Assembly: GCA_030737875.1 (NCBI GenBank)
Contig: CM060909.1
Span: 396,679,124-396,743,123, forward strand
DNA: 64,000 nt
Direction of reading: 5' to 3'
Source: Allium sativum
Lineage: Eukaryota; Streptophyta; Magnoliopsida; Asparagales; Amaryllidaceae
Shown: positions 1-12,548 of the stretch, piece after piece
Layout of the letters: every line of letters starts with the position of its first letter
How positions within the stretch are numbered: the stretch's first letter is position 1
Position numbers and translations under genes: made by a program
Notes under the pieces: generated by a model
Databases searched by the model: none
Seen by the model: the letters and a program-made list of their open reading frames with translations, nothing else
What the model was told of the DNA's origin: nothing

Positions 1-2559
1 TAAAAATATAATTTCAGCTTAAGAGGAAGAACGGTCATCATAAATTTCAATCAGTCAAACAAAAATCATAATATTTCTAAGAACTAGTGGCATATTTCAC
101 ATTGCAGAGAATGACGGATTCACGATGAAATATATATAAATGAGGAGAGTTATAAAAATGAATTTCAATTAATTTTCAAAAAGATTTATAAAAAATGAAG
201 TTCAAAAACAGTGACGGATTTTGGACTATAATTAATAATTCAACTTAAGTGAGAAAATCGAATAATCTCAAATCCCATTACCTATCAATCAACAAATCAT
301 AATACGTCATAAGATTTAAACACATTTCACAGATTGGAAGATGGATTGATAGGCTGGTTTTTATACTTAGAGGAGAATTTCAAATTTATTTCTATTTTTA
401 GCACTTTAGTTCCTTTTATTTTTTTATTTTGTATAAGAGCACACTGAACACGCATAACCAGAGCTTGGATTTTTAAATAGGATCAGTTGCAGCTTAAATT
501 ATAAGATGTCTCATAACCATGCATAACCAGAGCTTGGATTTTTAAATGAGGTTAGAGACAATCTTATATATTAATAATATTTTTATCATTTTCAGCTTTA
601 TAAAGGAAAAAACTCCTCGGTATATGAAACCAATATGGATGATAGAAATGTGGTAGGTACAGGAATGGACTGTGAAATAAATTTCTAAATTCATTATATT
701 ATGAAATAAGCTCGACTGTACCGGGATTATTGAAAATTTTCAATTATCATTAATTCTGAATAAAAATATAGTCCCATTTCTATCACACATAATTTTCACT
801 GTTTTAAAACAAGATGATAAAAAAAAACTCTCCATATTAATAAAAAAATGATGGATGGCAGAATGATGATAGGTAATGAAGATGGTCATGAAATAATTGC
901 CAGTTCAACGATATTATAAAAAATGTTCAACTATCATGAAAATAAAATCTCCTCTTGTTAAGAAATATACTGCAGTCACAATTCATCACAATTTCAAAAT
1001 CTAATAATGATTTTGATGAATTATAAATACAGTTCAATTCGATATTAATTTCAATTTCTGAATGAATAATCAATAAATAATTCTAAAATTGAAAAACAAT
1101 TACAAGAGGAATTTAAGGTGATTTATATAAGGGGAAAAAAATGTATATGATGTCTATACAAGGTGAAAAATTCAAAAACAGATGGATAAAAAAAACTGAT
1201 ACCAATTGTAGTCTCCCTTATCGAGGAATTTATTCACACCCTAGATATCTTAGATTACAGAAATTTCAAACACCAAGCCCAAATAGACAAGATTACACAT
1301 TTGGCATAATTACCAGAGCAGCAGTCAGATTAAAGCAGGCAGTTATTTGAAAACAGTATCAAAGCAGTACAAAGACAGTTTCCAAGCAAACAAGTCAAGA
1401 TGATGGTCACAAAAAAAATTCCATGATCCCTGATTAAAAATATACTTTATTTTAAATCATTTGAAGAAAAATGAAAGTATTAATATTTAACGAATCAATC
1501 ACACCAGGTTATATTTCAGATTCAAAATTATGTGTGAGATTCAATAAATAAATAATTTCAAATGATTTTAAACAAATATATATTCAAATCAAATAATCAT
1601 AAAATAACAATGATATTTATGACCATATTTTCAAAAGAGTTTTCACAAATATTTTTGACAATCACAAGAGAGATTTCAGATCATTTACAACAAGACTGAA
1701 TAATAACTCATGATCCAAAGATAATGGTTTATTCGATATCATTTGAACAAATGTAAATCATGAGATACAACGAATCAATCACACATAATTAATAACTTCA
1801 GATTTGAGAGGTGTGTGAGATTCAAAATATCAGAAATTTCAAATGATCTCAACCAAACAAAAAAAATCTAAACCAGATGATCATGAATAATGGTGAATTT
1901 CAAGATGTAAGACAGATTAAAAAAGTCTAAGCCAATCTAAAAAAAATTAAAGAAATTATCACAACTGATAAATAACAGAGTGTACTGTAATGAGTATAAT
2001 ATTTTAAGCATTTCCAAAATTAATTGAAAGAAACTCAAAACAGCATAAGAGTGTGAAATTTCATTAATTATTCAGATCTTCAAAAATTTAGAATTCAAAT
2101 TAACAGTGTTCAAGATTTGGCACGAATACATCAACACTGTTATGAATTCAGAAATAAAAATATACTTCAAAACAATTGCAGATATTTACAAGAATAAATA
2201 CAAGATCTGAAAATAATTAAAAACATTAGAGTTTTATACACGCATAACAAATTTCCAGAATATCATGAATATTGCAATTCAAGGAGCACAAAAAATATGG
2301 CAGTGATAAATCAAATCAGAATAGACAGAAGAAAGAGATAGAAGGGAGAAGAAGAAGAAATAAACAAAAGAAAAAGAATCAAACCAGAAAAATATTTACA
2401 GAGGTGAGTTTAGAGATCATACCAGAATCCAGTGTAAATCAGAATCTCTAACTCAACAGATTTTTGCTGAAGGAACTGCAAACGATATAGAAGTATAAAT
2501 CAGCTTGATTTCAAATTTCTTTTCAGCACAGTAGTTCCTCAGCCATCCTTCTTCGGTAC
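1..2559 (-). other. Non-coding AT-rich interior of COP1
   Basis: About 2.5 kb downstream of gag on the minus strand, with no frame of coding quality on either strand. A 69-codon frame at 1141-1350 has no recognisable features. Contents seen: a 27-bp direct repeat at 452-478 and 521-547, and a diverged longer duplication (about 1490-1600 against about 1768-1880) sharing the motif CGAATCAATCACAC and a downstream GTGTGAGATTCAA. No pol motif was found, so the sequence that replaced pol is of unknown origin. Confidence 0.6.
452..547. repeat. 27-bp direct repeat, two copies
   Basis: The stretch beginning GCATAACCAGAGCTTGG occurs at 452-478 and again at 521-547, 69 bp apart. The copies are identical over 27 bases. 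It lies in the non-coding part of COP1. Confidence 0.85.
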
Positions 2560-4014
2560 CTAACAGTTGAGAGGATTGTGTGGTCTAACAAAATTAGAAA
2601 AACCACTCGCAGTTTTATTAACTTCTTTCGGTACCCAAACTTGCTTGTATAACAATCCATCTGAATTTACCTTTGTACCCTTAGGAACCCAAATCTGTTT
2701 GAGTTTAACAGAGCCCGTTTTATTTCCTTTTGGGATCGAAGAATGTGTAAATGGTTTATTATAAAACAAGTTCTCATTTCTGTTGTGACTCAAAAACCTT
2801 TTCGAATTTTCAAAATTCAAAATTTCAGAATGACCCTTCTTGAAGCAATTTGAAGGATATTTAGAATCACAAGAATTAAATTTTTTAAAAACATTTGTCT
2901 TTCCAAAACCAAGACCTTGTTTATGACTAATAGAAACTTGGTTTTGTAACAACATATTCAGCGATTTTTCCCCATTAGAAAATTTATCCAAAATTGATTC
3001 TAATCGTTGAATTTTTGATTTTAGATCGCTATTTTCTTTTAGTAAATTTGAGAAGTTATTTAAAGCGATCTTCTATTCAGCATTAGACTGTTTCAAAACC
3101 AAATTCTCATTTTCAAGCGATTTAATTTTGACTTGAGATTTAGAAATTTCAAGTTCAAAATGATTTTGCTTTTCAGATTCAAGTTCGTTGAATTTTTCAA
3201 TCTCAATTTCAAGCTCTTTCAAAACCGAATCACTTTTCAACAAATTTTCTTTTTCAGCAGTTTCAAATTTGGAATTTATATTAGTTTTAAAAATTTCAAA
3301 TTCCTTTTGTAGAAGATTGTTCAAATTTGATTACTCAATCTTGTTTGCTTTTAAGATCAAAATTTCATCTTCAAACTTTTGAATATTATTATTGAGATGA
3401 ACATGATTAGTTTTCAATTTCAAACAATTTTTACAATCTGAATCTGAAAGGTTTTTAAAATATTCAAGTTGTGATTCCAAATCATTAATTTTGCTGGTCA
3501 ACTCAGAATTCCTAGATTTTAGAGTTTTGTTTTTAGATTTGAGTTTATCAATAGATTTAGTTAAATCAACACACATATAAACCAAATCTTCGTATGAGAA
3601 TTTTTCGACTTCAGCATCCATTGATTCTCCATCATCTGATCCTTCTGAATTTTCATTTGTAAATCCTGTTAAACAGAATTCTGAATCTGAGTTGACATTC
3701 TGGGGTTTTGAGCTATTGTCAGATTTTCCATACTTCGTATTGAGAGTATCCCAGATTTCATGTGCAGATAAACAATGGCAGAAAAGGTTAAACTGTTCAG
3801 TACTAAGATAATCAAATATAATTTTCATAGCACGGGTATTGAAAGTAATATCTACACTATCAAATCCATGGATAACAACATTCCAACATTTAATATTAAC
3901 AGATTTTAAATAAAATTCCATTTTGGATTTCCAGTTTAAAAAATCTGTAACATCAAAAATATTTGGAATGTGACTGGATTGACTCTCTATGGACTGATAA
4001 CTAGGAATCACCAT
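2560..4014 (-). pseudogene. COP1 gag (copia type), two in-frame stops
   Basis: A single minus-strand frame of 484 codons starting at ATG 4014 and closed at 2560. Premature stops at 3331-3333 and 3073-3075 interrupt it without any frame change, so the gene was one reading frame until recently. The first 90 residues match the plant copia gag core: an N-terminal segment reading DFLNWKSKMEFYLKS, followed by a region typical of the UBN2-like gag fold. The middle (about residues 150-330) is rich in Leu, Lys, Glu and Asn and looks like a coiled coil. The C-terminal part repeats the phrase KQIWVPKG / KQVWVPKE, as in SIRE-type gag ends. I see no intact CCHC zinc knuckle. In an active element the protein would form the particle that packages the RNA. 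Identity as copia gag is fairly sure; the exact lineage is less so. Confidence 0.75.
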
Positions 4015-4249
4015 TGCTCTAGAGTTAACCGAATACCTGGCTCTGATACCAAATGTTCTCGCTTTCTCGAGGATTTTAATGACACCCCGGTGGCAAACAA
4101 AGGTACCTCAGAGACTGGTTTCACGTCCTGCCTCTCGACATGGACAACCACCCATGGACATGTAGGGATAAGAGTCACTACTTCGCCACTAGATCATAGA
4201 GCGAGAACTCCCTATCATGTTGTAACCTTATACCAGCTCTGATACCAAA
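4015..4249 (-). other. COP1 untranslated leader with two primer-site-like sequences
   Basis: The 235 bp between the LTR and the gag ATG. The true primer site is at 4236-4247. A second copy of the same sequence, with the same following bases as the LTR edge (GCTCTGATACCAAATGTT on the plus strand), lies at 4040-4057, close to the gag start. No other feature seen. Confidence 0.6.
4236..4247 (-). other. COP1 primer binding site (initiator-Met tRNA)
   Basis: Minus strand TGGTATCAGAGC, complementary to the 3' end of plant initiator tRNA-Met. It lies two bases inside the inner edge of the 5' LTR, the normal place for first-strand priming. Confidence 0.9.
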
Positions 4250-7200
4250 TGTTGGATCTAGATTAACCCTAGAGGGGGGGTGAATAGGGTTTTATCACAG
4301 TTTTTAAACTGAATTAAAAAAATTGACAGGATATTAAAATAATAAACAGATCACAGAATGCAGCAGAAATAAAAGTGCAGAAAATAAATCACACACAGAT
4401 ATACCCAGCTTCGGTAAAACCCTGCCTACTGCTGCATTCTTAAGGTTTCTACTAGGTGATAGAACAGATCCCGCATACAAGACCATGTACACTCGCAAAC
4501 CCTGCTCCTATTCTAACCCTATGCTCAAAATCCTAGACTGAACGATATCCCCTCGATCAGATTTCCCGTATTACAAACCCGTAACACGTAACCCAGATTT
4601 TACAGACTCTGTCAACTGTCAGTCAACACCCTGACTAATTCCCTAGAATTTTACAGACTTCTAGAAACTGTTCGTTTGACGGTTTTACAAAAACAAATTA
4701 AAATACAACAAAAAAAATAAACAAGAAAAACCTTTAGGAGTTAAAAAAAAACAAGGGGTCATCCCTTTAAAACATTGTGGCTTGGTCTTAGTTGAAGTCC
4801 ATGTAGGCCGGCCCCTTTGTGTTTCAGTTAGCCCTATCTCTTTTCCTTTTTGTTCTGGGAAAAATAAATGACGACAAGGCGATTTGAAAACTAGGGTTTT
4901 CTGATTCCCTTTTGGATCGAAATCGATTGCTTGATGGAATGATTGTCGTGGTTCTCTGATTACTTCAGCTTGACGATGTTGATTGATTCCTTGCTTCACT
5001 GATTTGGGATTGCGATCGAACACTACTGAAACTTGTGAGTTGCTCCTGAATTTATTTAATTCTCTGCTTTGAAAATAGTTGAATTTTCTTTTTGTGGGTT
5101 TCGATCTGATATGTTGGGTTCGTTATCTCTTACTGCCGATGATGAATTTGTGTGCATAAATAGGGTTAATCGAAACCCTAAACGAAAACTCTGATTTCGT
5201 TTTATTGACTTGGTCTGATGATTCCTTGAATTGCTCGATTGCCTCTTTTGATTGTTCTTGACAAAATCGATTCCTTGGCTTTAATTTGTTTCCATATAAA
5301 TGAAATTAAATCGGCTTTGATTGTCTGCAAACAAAAATAATTCTTTTTCTTTGGTCCTTGCGAGTGACTGACTCTCTTTTGTTACCTTGTTTGAAAACGA
5401 GAATTGTTCTTCCTATTTTAAATTTCTGGAACCATAATATCTGGAAAAACATTTCTTTCCCAGTTCGAATTACTTGCCAAAGACAGGAAACATACTTTCA
5501 GGAAAAGAAAATTGCTGCCCCGTTTAAAATATTGCCAAAACTGATTTGTGTATTTCAAAAAAAATTGATTGCTCCTCGACTGATTATCTGGAATGAAATT
5601 TGAAAACAAATAAATGTTTTCATACCATTTCTGGTTTTGTCATTTTGCCAAATATGAATTGCTCTTTGCTCAAAGTAACTTTGCTTGATTGAAGATGCAA
5701 AACCTGATTCGTAAGATAGTTTTCTTGCCAAATATATACAGTGGTTTCATAAATCTGGAAGAGGAACACCATGCCATTTAGCCTTCCATGTATTCATTTT
5801 TGACTTGCTTAAGAACTTGGACTAGAACACTTGATTTTGCCATGTTCATTTGCTTGATAAGTTACACCTGAAACTGCTGGGTTGCTTATTGACATCATGT
5901 TTCATGCTGTGCTGCTGTACACTGATATGTGAACTCGATAACATAAGTTCTGACTCACTGTTGCATCATATATCCTGTTTGCACTATGTACATTGAGCTG
6001 TTGTAATATTTAGTTCGACCATGAGCCTTGTTCACCTTGTTTTGCTACTGTGACCTCTTTGTTGATTGTGCAATAAAAAAATTGTGCTGAATCATGTTGA
6101 ACATGACTTGCATCAACATGCATGATCATACACCATTGCTTTGTACATTGCTTTGAATTTGATTTGACTATTCTTCATCCATGTATATATATACACACAT
6201 CTTCACACATGCTACAACCATTTAGCTGCTGTCTTGAACTGTTGAGCTGATGCATCCACTTCTTGCATGTACATGCTGAACCATTGCTGTATTATACCAT
6301 GCTACCATGCTGACTTCTATGTTGTACCATTGTTTAGTCATGCTTTAGTGTTCATGAACCATTTTCATACATTTGCGCCATGCCACTTGAATACTTCTAA
6401 ATGCTTGACTATACATAGTTGGATTGCACCATTTTTAACATTGTCTCGACCAATTTGAACATGCTGACTTGATGAATTGCACTTGTGAACATCACCCATG
6501 TTCCACGTTGTTTCATATAATTATTGTTGTCCATGCTCATCAGATCATGTTTAGGTTATTCGATCACATTTCTTTGATCTGTTGTGATGATTTGACATCT
6601 TAATCATGCTTTGTCCATGATGCTTGTTGTTGAAACAAACTGTTTGACTTTGGCTGTGTAGAACCATGAACTTACTATTTTGTTGCCATACTTATGGTGC
6701 ACCATTTTGCTTTGAGTCACTTGATTTTGAACTGAAGTTTGTGATCTGCCCCATGTTTTCATTGCTGAGCTGATTTTCATCTTTCTTCTTTGATTTGATT
6801 GTCCCACTGATGACTGTGCACTGAGTCGAGATGGTCCACGTGGCTACTCCTCAGTTACACTCTGATTGGCGTGGCAGTACACGCGTGTATACTTATACAC
6901 GTGTGTATATGCAGCCAACAGACAAGATTTTCTGTCCCTGTACTATATACAAACTGGCTAGGCACAGATGAATCAGATCAAGTCATGAAAAATGATGAGA
7001 AACACACCAGAAATCTGAGGCAAATAAAAAATTTAAAAAATGAAAAATATATTTGCAAGTATTCAGTTTAAATTCCTGTTGCAGTGTATTGTGTGTTTCT
7101 GTTTTCATATGACAGGTATGAAGACTGGACTGACTGTGAGGATGCTGTAAAGACAGAAGACTTAAGACTGAAGATCGAAGATGACATAAGACAGTGTGTA

Positions 7201-7527
7201 GTGTCAAATAAATGTAGTCAGAAACTGTATATGAGTCAATGTGAATGTTGTGAATATCAGTGAATATAAGGGAAATGTATAAACAGTGAAGTTTATAAAT
7301 TTGTAATGTTTTGATAGTGAAATAAAATATTATATTTAAATAAAATACTGTGTGAATATTTGAATTTCTGTACAGTCGTATTCTATTTAAATATAAATAT
7401 TATATTCCTGTCTGTGATAAATATATGAAACAGTACAGCAACAAACACATTTAAAATAACATATATTTGGTTGTTATCATCAAACAAAAATCATATAATT
7501 GTGTATACAACACCGTTATATACAACA
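4250..7527 (-). repeat. COP1 5' LTR
   Basis: 3278 bp bounded by TGTTG at 4250 and CAACA at 7527 on the plus strand. The inner edge is set by the primer site, and the outer edge by the return of LARD1 sequence. The solo LTR at 60427-63136 is the same family in opposite orientation: its end (63064-63136) and its start (60427-60470) match the two LTR edges here. A TATA-like TATTTATG lies on the minus strand near 5155-5167, in the position of the clear TATA box of the solo copy. The outer end has an extra 15-bp step (CAACA at both 7512 and 7527), so the exact outer base is slightly uncertain. Confidence 0.8.
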
Positions 7528-8407
7528 GAAAGAAAGGGTAATAGTAAGACCACCCCACCCATAAACATGGACGGTTTTTACCTTACTATAACCAAAACAT
7601 TTTGATATCATAATCCAGTGATATTATAATAATGTCTAATCAAATAAATAACCAAATAGCAGAACGCTTGCATCTCACGCTCCACACACATAGTATAAAA
7701 TCAAAAACTGCATGACGCTTATTAGAGATTGGATTCCAACTATGACAAGGTATGTGACCACCTCCTGATCAGTGTACACCGGGGTTCAACAAGAACATCT
7801 TGCAACCCGACCCACACATGACCGACCACTCATTTCTCTTGAGTGTATCGAATATATTGCCACCTACGATTGGGCACACATATCCGTTATCCGAAGATAC
7901 AGAAACGAAAGAAGAACAAATACAAATTTTCTCTAGATGGTGACAATACACCCTAATGGGAATGACCCACGTAGCCATGCTGCCTGCCCGATTTTTACCA
8001 TTTCCTGGTTGTGAGGCTTGAGGCTATGTCTATCTTTTCAGAACATCTGTCCACCCTTCACTTTGAATCCCACATCGTCAAACCCGTCAATTCTCTGATC
8101 GATTTCCAAAAATATCAATGGTATAAAAAGCTAAAAGGAACGAATTCCTCCGCCACCAGGCGTAATACCTTTTCGAGATCAATCATACGTGATTTGTTAG
8201 GTATACTCTGTCAGACACTCATCCATACAAGTTGTGCTGGGACTGGACAAACAGAAAACACCATTCTGGAATAGAACGACCCTTGCATTTCACTCCATCT
8301 TCAATTATCTTCAGCATCATCCAACTCGCCGCACCTATGCCTATACAGAGTGGTTTTCGGATAATGTATCCAACCGGTCTCTCTGTATTGACAACGATGG
8401 TCAAAAC

Positions 8408-10124
8408 ACTTCGATAGTCGGTTGTTTAACTATCGAAGTAAAAAAAAACATTCATTCAAATGTACAACTAAACATCACACAACCCCAGCCACTTTTTATT
8501 TAACATTCATTCTTATTATTCTAATTTCTATATCTTACCAGATACTTCTCAAACCCCATTTTAAACTTTTCACACTTCTTGGAAAACATTCCAAGTAATT
8601 TTATACATTTATTCTCCCATGCTTCAGAAAATATACGTTATTAACATTCGGAACATTTTCATTCTTTTTACATTCTTCATTTTCTACACTTGGATAACAT
8701 ACCCTATCTACATTGGAAAATATTTCCAATTTCATTATAAACATTTTAATCTGTCAAACGTTCACCTTTAAAACACTATTCACTTTAAAATGTGAATATC
8801 ATTCTTATTATAGAAATCTGAGAACCTTTATCAAATAACTCTTTATTCAAGTAATATATACCCTTATCTCTTTCCTAATTTTATATTCCCATTTCACTTT
8901 ATAAACTTTGTTTCTACGTCAACTTCTTGTTAAATCAATATCAAGTTTATAACTAAATATTGATTACATATCCTTATTCTAATCTATTGGTTAAAACTAA
9001 ATATTAACTTATCCTATCAGATTATAATTCCTAAAAATAATTTACTTTAATACATTCGACATTGTTGGATTATAGTTCCAATCCCTAATAGTGTCATATA
9101 TAAAAATCACGCTTAAGCTTGGTCAACAACGTTATTTTGTCGTTATAGTTCAAAGACTTACTATACGCTACAATATCCCTTTTATAACTAATCTTGACAT
9201 CTCTTTTCATTACAAACTGATACCATTCCTCGATAATAGTGAAGCCATTCAAGTTGGGGTATTTTATTTACCTCTCAGGCCTTGATCGATAACATTCTTA
9301 TCTTAGAATAGATATAAGTCCGTAACTCTAAACCCTTATTATTTCTAATCTTAATCAAACTGTATTTCTTGTTCCCTTTTTTCGATATAACGCATATACT
9401 TACTTTGAAATCTCTGTTGTTTATGGCTATTTTTATTAAATATTAGCCCTTCACTTCAATCTCGTTATACAATTCCATTTATAACTCCTTTCCCAAAACT
9501 CTTTAACACACTTTGTCTTCTATTAATTCTCTTTCATTCAAATTATTTAATTCAAGTAAAACATTGCCAAATTAATATCATCTTAAATGAATTCCATTTA
9601 AGAAATAATTGCTTTAATTAAAATAATAATTAAATAGTAATTAACTTCATCATTACTGAAATAAACAGTTTACTTCATACAAATTGGTAGCCTAAATAAA
9701 TAATAACTATTTATACTTAGTTCCATAATCATTCAGACGTCATTAATTGAAAAGTAATTAATAAGAAATCTTATTAATTTTGATCAATTTCTCGCTTAGT
9801 CATTAGCATTAGATTAATTGAAAATCAATTTATCAAATAATCAATTTTCAAATCAACTTCAAACCATCAGTTAATTTGTTAACTGATTTTAATTACTTCT
9901 TACCATTAGATTAATATAATTAATCTAATTATTTCTAAACTGTTTGTTTAAAAATAATTATCCAAAATATTAACTCATAGGATAATTATAGCTTTATAAA
10001 CTTTATTTAAAAGTCAACAATCATTTATATTTATTTTATAAAACTAACTATAAAATGTTTATAATAGAACTTCTATTATAAGTTTAAACATCGTTTAAAT
10101 TATAAAAATGTAATTTTTATAATT
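8408..10124. repeat. String of short perfect palindromes in LARD1 LTR
   Basis: Hairpins with perfect arms, checked base by base: 8408-8439 (11-bp arms), 8578-8595 (7), 8712-8730 (8), 8933-8965 (9), 9582-9602 (8), 9757-9778 (10), 9866-9887 (9), 9905-9929 (11), 9954-9989 (10), 10059-10081 (11) and 10098-10124 (12). Spacers are 1-16 bases. The last six lie within 370 bp. Most are kept in LTR copy B (about 57330-59030). Confidence 0.75.
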
Positions 10125-11215
10125 TTAATTTCATTGATTTTGCCTGACGGCTAATTAACTTCTTAACTAAAGATGGGTTTATGGTCGGCTATTGTCACTT
10201 TCTTAATTGATATCGTTTATTGAAAAATCAAAACAAATGTTGAATTTCCATTCAACATCAATATCCACATAGGGTTTAATTTTCATTGGGTTAAAATAGT
10301 ACATATATAAAAAATCTAAAACAAACAGTAAATATAAATATTGTGGAATTCGGTTGGATTCCTCCAACCGGTTTCCTGCATCCACAGAATGTTAGTCAAC
10401 ACAATTATCACTAATTTCATACTAGGAAATATTATAATCGGTGGAATTAGTATCCAACCAATGATGTGTTCATATGCAATGATATTCAACCAATTTAATT
10501 GTAATTTACCTAAACGACCATCACACAACATTCAACCATTATTAAAATATAATTACAATATTTTAAAACAGATCAGAGTTGGTGAATTTACTCATCTTTG
10601 CGCATTAACCGTTAAATAACGATTTGCGTCAGTTGATTATACCCGGTGCTTTAATTCTGCTATTTGTTCGTCTAAAATCAAATACGCATTTGATTTCATC
10701 ATGAAATTCCAGTAGCTCTTGTTTTCCGTCCCATCAATTCAACAATGTAGATTTCGCTGCTACGGTCCCACGTGACCGGTCTGGTTCAGTTCATTATTTT
10801 ATTATCGGTTATAAGTCGTCATTAAGGATTCTAACCTCCTCTTCCGTTTTCTGCTTCGATTTCTCACTGGAACCTCAAACTATTTTTCACCGTATTACAC
10901 TTTGTTTTGAATTACACTGCACATTTCTGGAAATCACCCACAGTTAATATCACACCTTCTCGGATCCAACTAGATCGATACACCTCCATTTCATGTTCGT
11001 TTTCACCACAAACAATCCCCATCTCACCGAGCCTTTCAACACCTATGCTGCCTTCAACTCACATTTACCCCTTTTTACTTCAATACAGCTCATGCACGCT
11101 CCAGCATGATACTCCAATACATAATCCTTACTCCAATACATAATCCTTTGCATACTCCCATTTCCTGAACCACATACCACTTCAAACTCTCACAGGCATG
11201 GTTTAAACGCCATAC

Positions 11216-11220
11216 CCCAT
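11216..11220. repeat. Target site duplication of GYP-A, left copy (CCCAT)
   Basis: CCCAT precedes GYP-A at 11216-11220 and follows it at 52294-52298. The uninterrupted site is present once in LARD1 LTR copy B (60104-60108), followed by the same flank. Confidence 0.95.
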
Positions 11221-11683
11221 TGTAACACCTCGTAATTTTATAACATTAAAATTCATAAATTAAAGTAGACTTAATTTTTAGAAAAAGAATTGAGTGAAAT
11301 GGGTTGTGCTATTATGTTCGTCTCAAAATTTTGGGTCAAGATAGACATTTGGTTTGCACGAAACGGATACCTTATGAAGATGTTGTTAAGCCTTGAAGTT
11401 TGTGTGCATATGAGAGAAATATATATATATATATATATATATAGATATATATAAAAATTAAATAAATAAATATTCAAAAAAGTTCAAAACACCAAATCGG
11501 GAGGGGGAATACCCGAACCACACCATTTTTGGAGTCGACCCGAGCCTCGTTGGGTCGACTAGGGGTCGATCCAGGGTGTTTGGCTGTCAACCCATGGCCT
11601 GATTCGCGCTGGGGCTGATGTTGCATCTGAGTGGTCCTGACGATTTCTGGGTTAATCTAAGAGCTTTAATCGATCCTAGACAT

Positions 11684-11694
11684 CTATATATACA
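11684..11694 (+). promoter_or_regulatory. TATA box of GYP-A 5' LTR
   Basis: CTATATATACA, with the matching box in the 3' LTR at 49807-49817. It lies about 465 bp into the LTR and about 225 bp upstream of the donor-like site. The other three families have a TATA box at the corresponding place. Confidence 0.7.
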
Positions 11695-12548
11695 CCTTAA
11701 GACCTAACCCTAATTCATAAAATATTCTCTATGACACCATTATGTTGTCAAGCTCTCTCTTAAACCCTAGCCACCGCCTCTAAATTAAATCTCAAGTGTT
11801 CATACCCAATTCAAATCAAAGTTTAGAGCTTCAACAACAATTAAAGAAGATTAATCAACGTCAATTCAACGTTTCTGCACCAATTTCAATTCATTAATCC
11901 TTTTCATAAGCCACGAAAGGTGAGAACAGTTATTTTCACAAATCTAATGGGATTAAAGTAACATGAAAAAGTTGTAAAAAGGATTCATATATATGTTTGT
12001 AATGAAAATCTCACCAAGTCTCCACCTTTTTGATTCATGTCATCATATGTCTATGTTTCTATGTAAAGTTCAGACCTTTTATCAGTTTATTCATGTTGAA
12101 TCTTTTATTATGCCTCTATGCCATTCTATATGCCTCTTTATTTCATGATGATGTTTTATTCTAATTTTCTATGAATTGATTCTCTCTTCTTACCCCTATT
12201 CCTTTTATTTGTGGATCTAGGCTACCTTCGAGCCTATATTAAAAATAAGCGCGAATGCGAATACGTGGGAACGATGTGGAATATTGGTATTATGGTAAAA
12301 TTGGAAAATTGGATATTATTGGATATTTTGGATAATTGGATAATATGTGAATTGGCATATTTGGGTATGAATTACACGGAATTGATGAAATTGCCTAAAA
12401 TTGTAAATTTGTAATTGAGGCTAATTAATGTGTAATTAGTGACAATTTGGAATAAGCAATATTATAGACATGATTATATGTTTATTTGGATATATATAAC
12501 ATGAAAATTGGGTATGGGTGAAATACGATGTTAATGAACCTTTGACAC

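Larger units (their letters stand above)
1..7527 (-). mobile_element. COP1: 5' part of a SIRE/Maximus-like copia retrotransposon
   Basis: Read on the minus strand, this holds a 5' LTR (7527-4250), a primer site complementary to initiator-Met tRNA just inside it, an untranslated leader, a gag frame (4014-2560), and then non-coding DNA to the window edge. The LTR inner edge carries the run CCCTATTCACCCCCC typical of SIRE-type copia LTRs. Gag resembles the copia-type plant gag with a long coiled-coil part. No protease, integrase or RT follows gag, so this is either an internally deleted or a non-autonomous derivative. The right edge is set by the point where similarity to the second LARD1 LTR resumes (7528 matches 56438). 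The left end and the 3' LTR lie outside the window. Confidence 0.8.
7528..11220 (-). repeat. LARD1 LTR copy A, left part
   Basis: Matches 56438-60108 of LTR copy B over its whole length with scattered substitutions and small indels (for example copy B has about 12 extra bases near 56690). It is cut on the left by COP1 and on the right by GYP-A. It contains no gene. Its most striking content is a string of short perfect inverted repeats between about 8400 and 10125, listed separately. Confidence 0.85.

Noticed and set aside
1141..1350. 69-codon plus-strand frame in the COP1 interior
   Set aside because: No similarity recognised, AT-rich surroundings, antisense to the element, and of a length expected by chance.
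11419..11452. (TA)n run considered as a replication origin or matrix-attachment site
   Set aside because: It is a simple microsatellite in LTR U3 sequence, recurring in related LTRs; nothing else supports a function.
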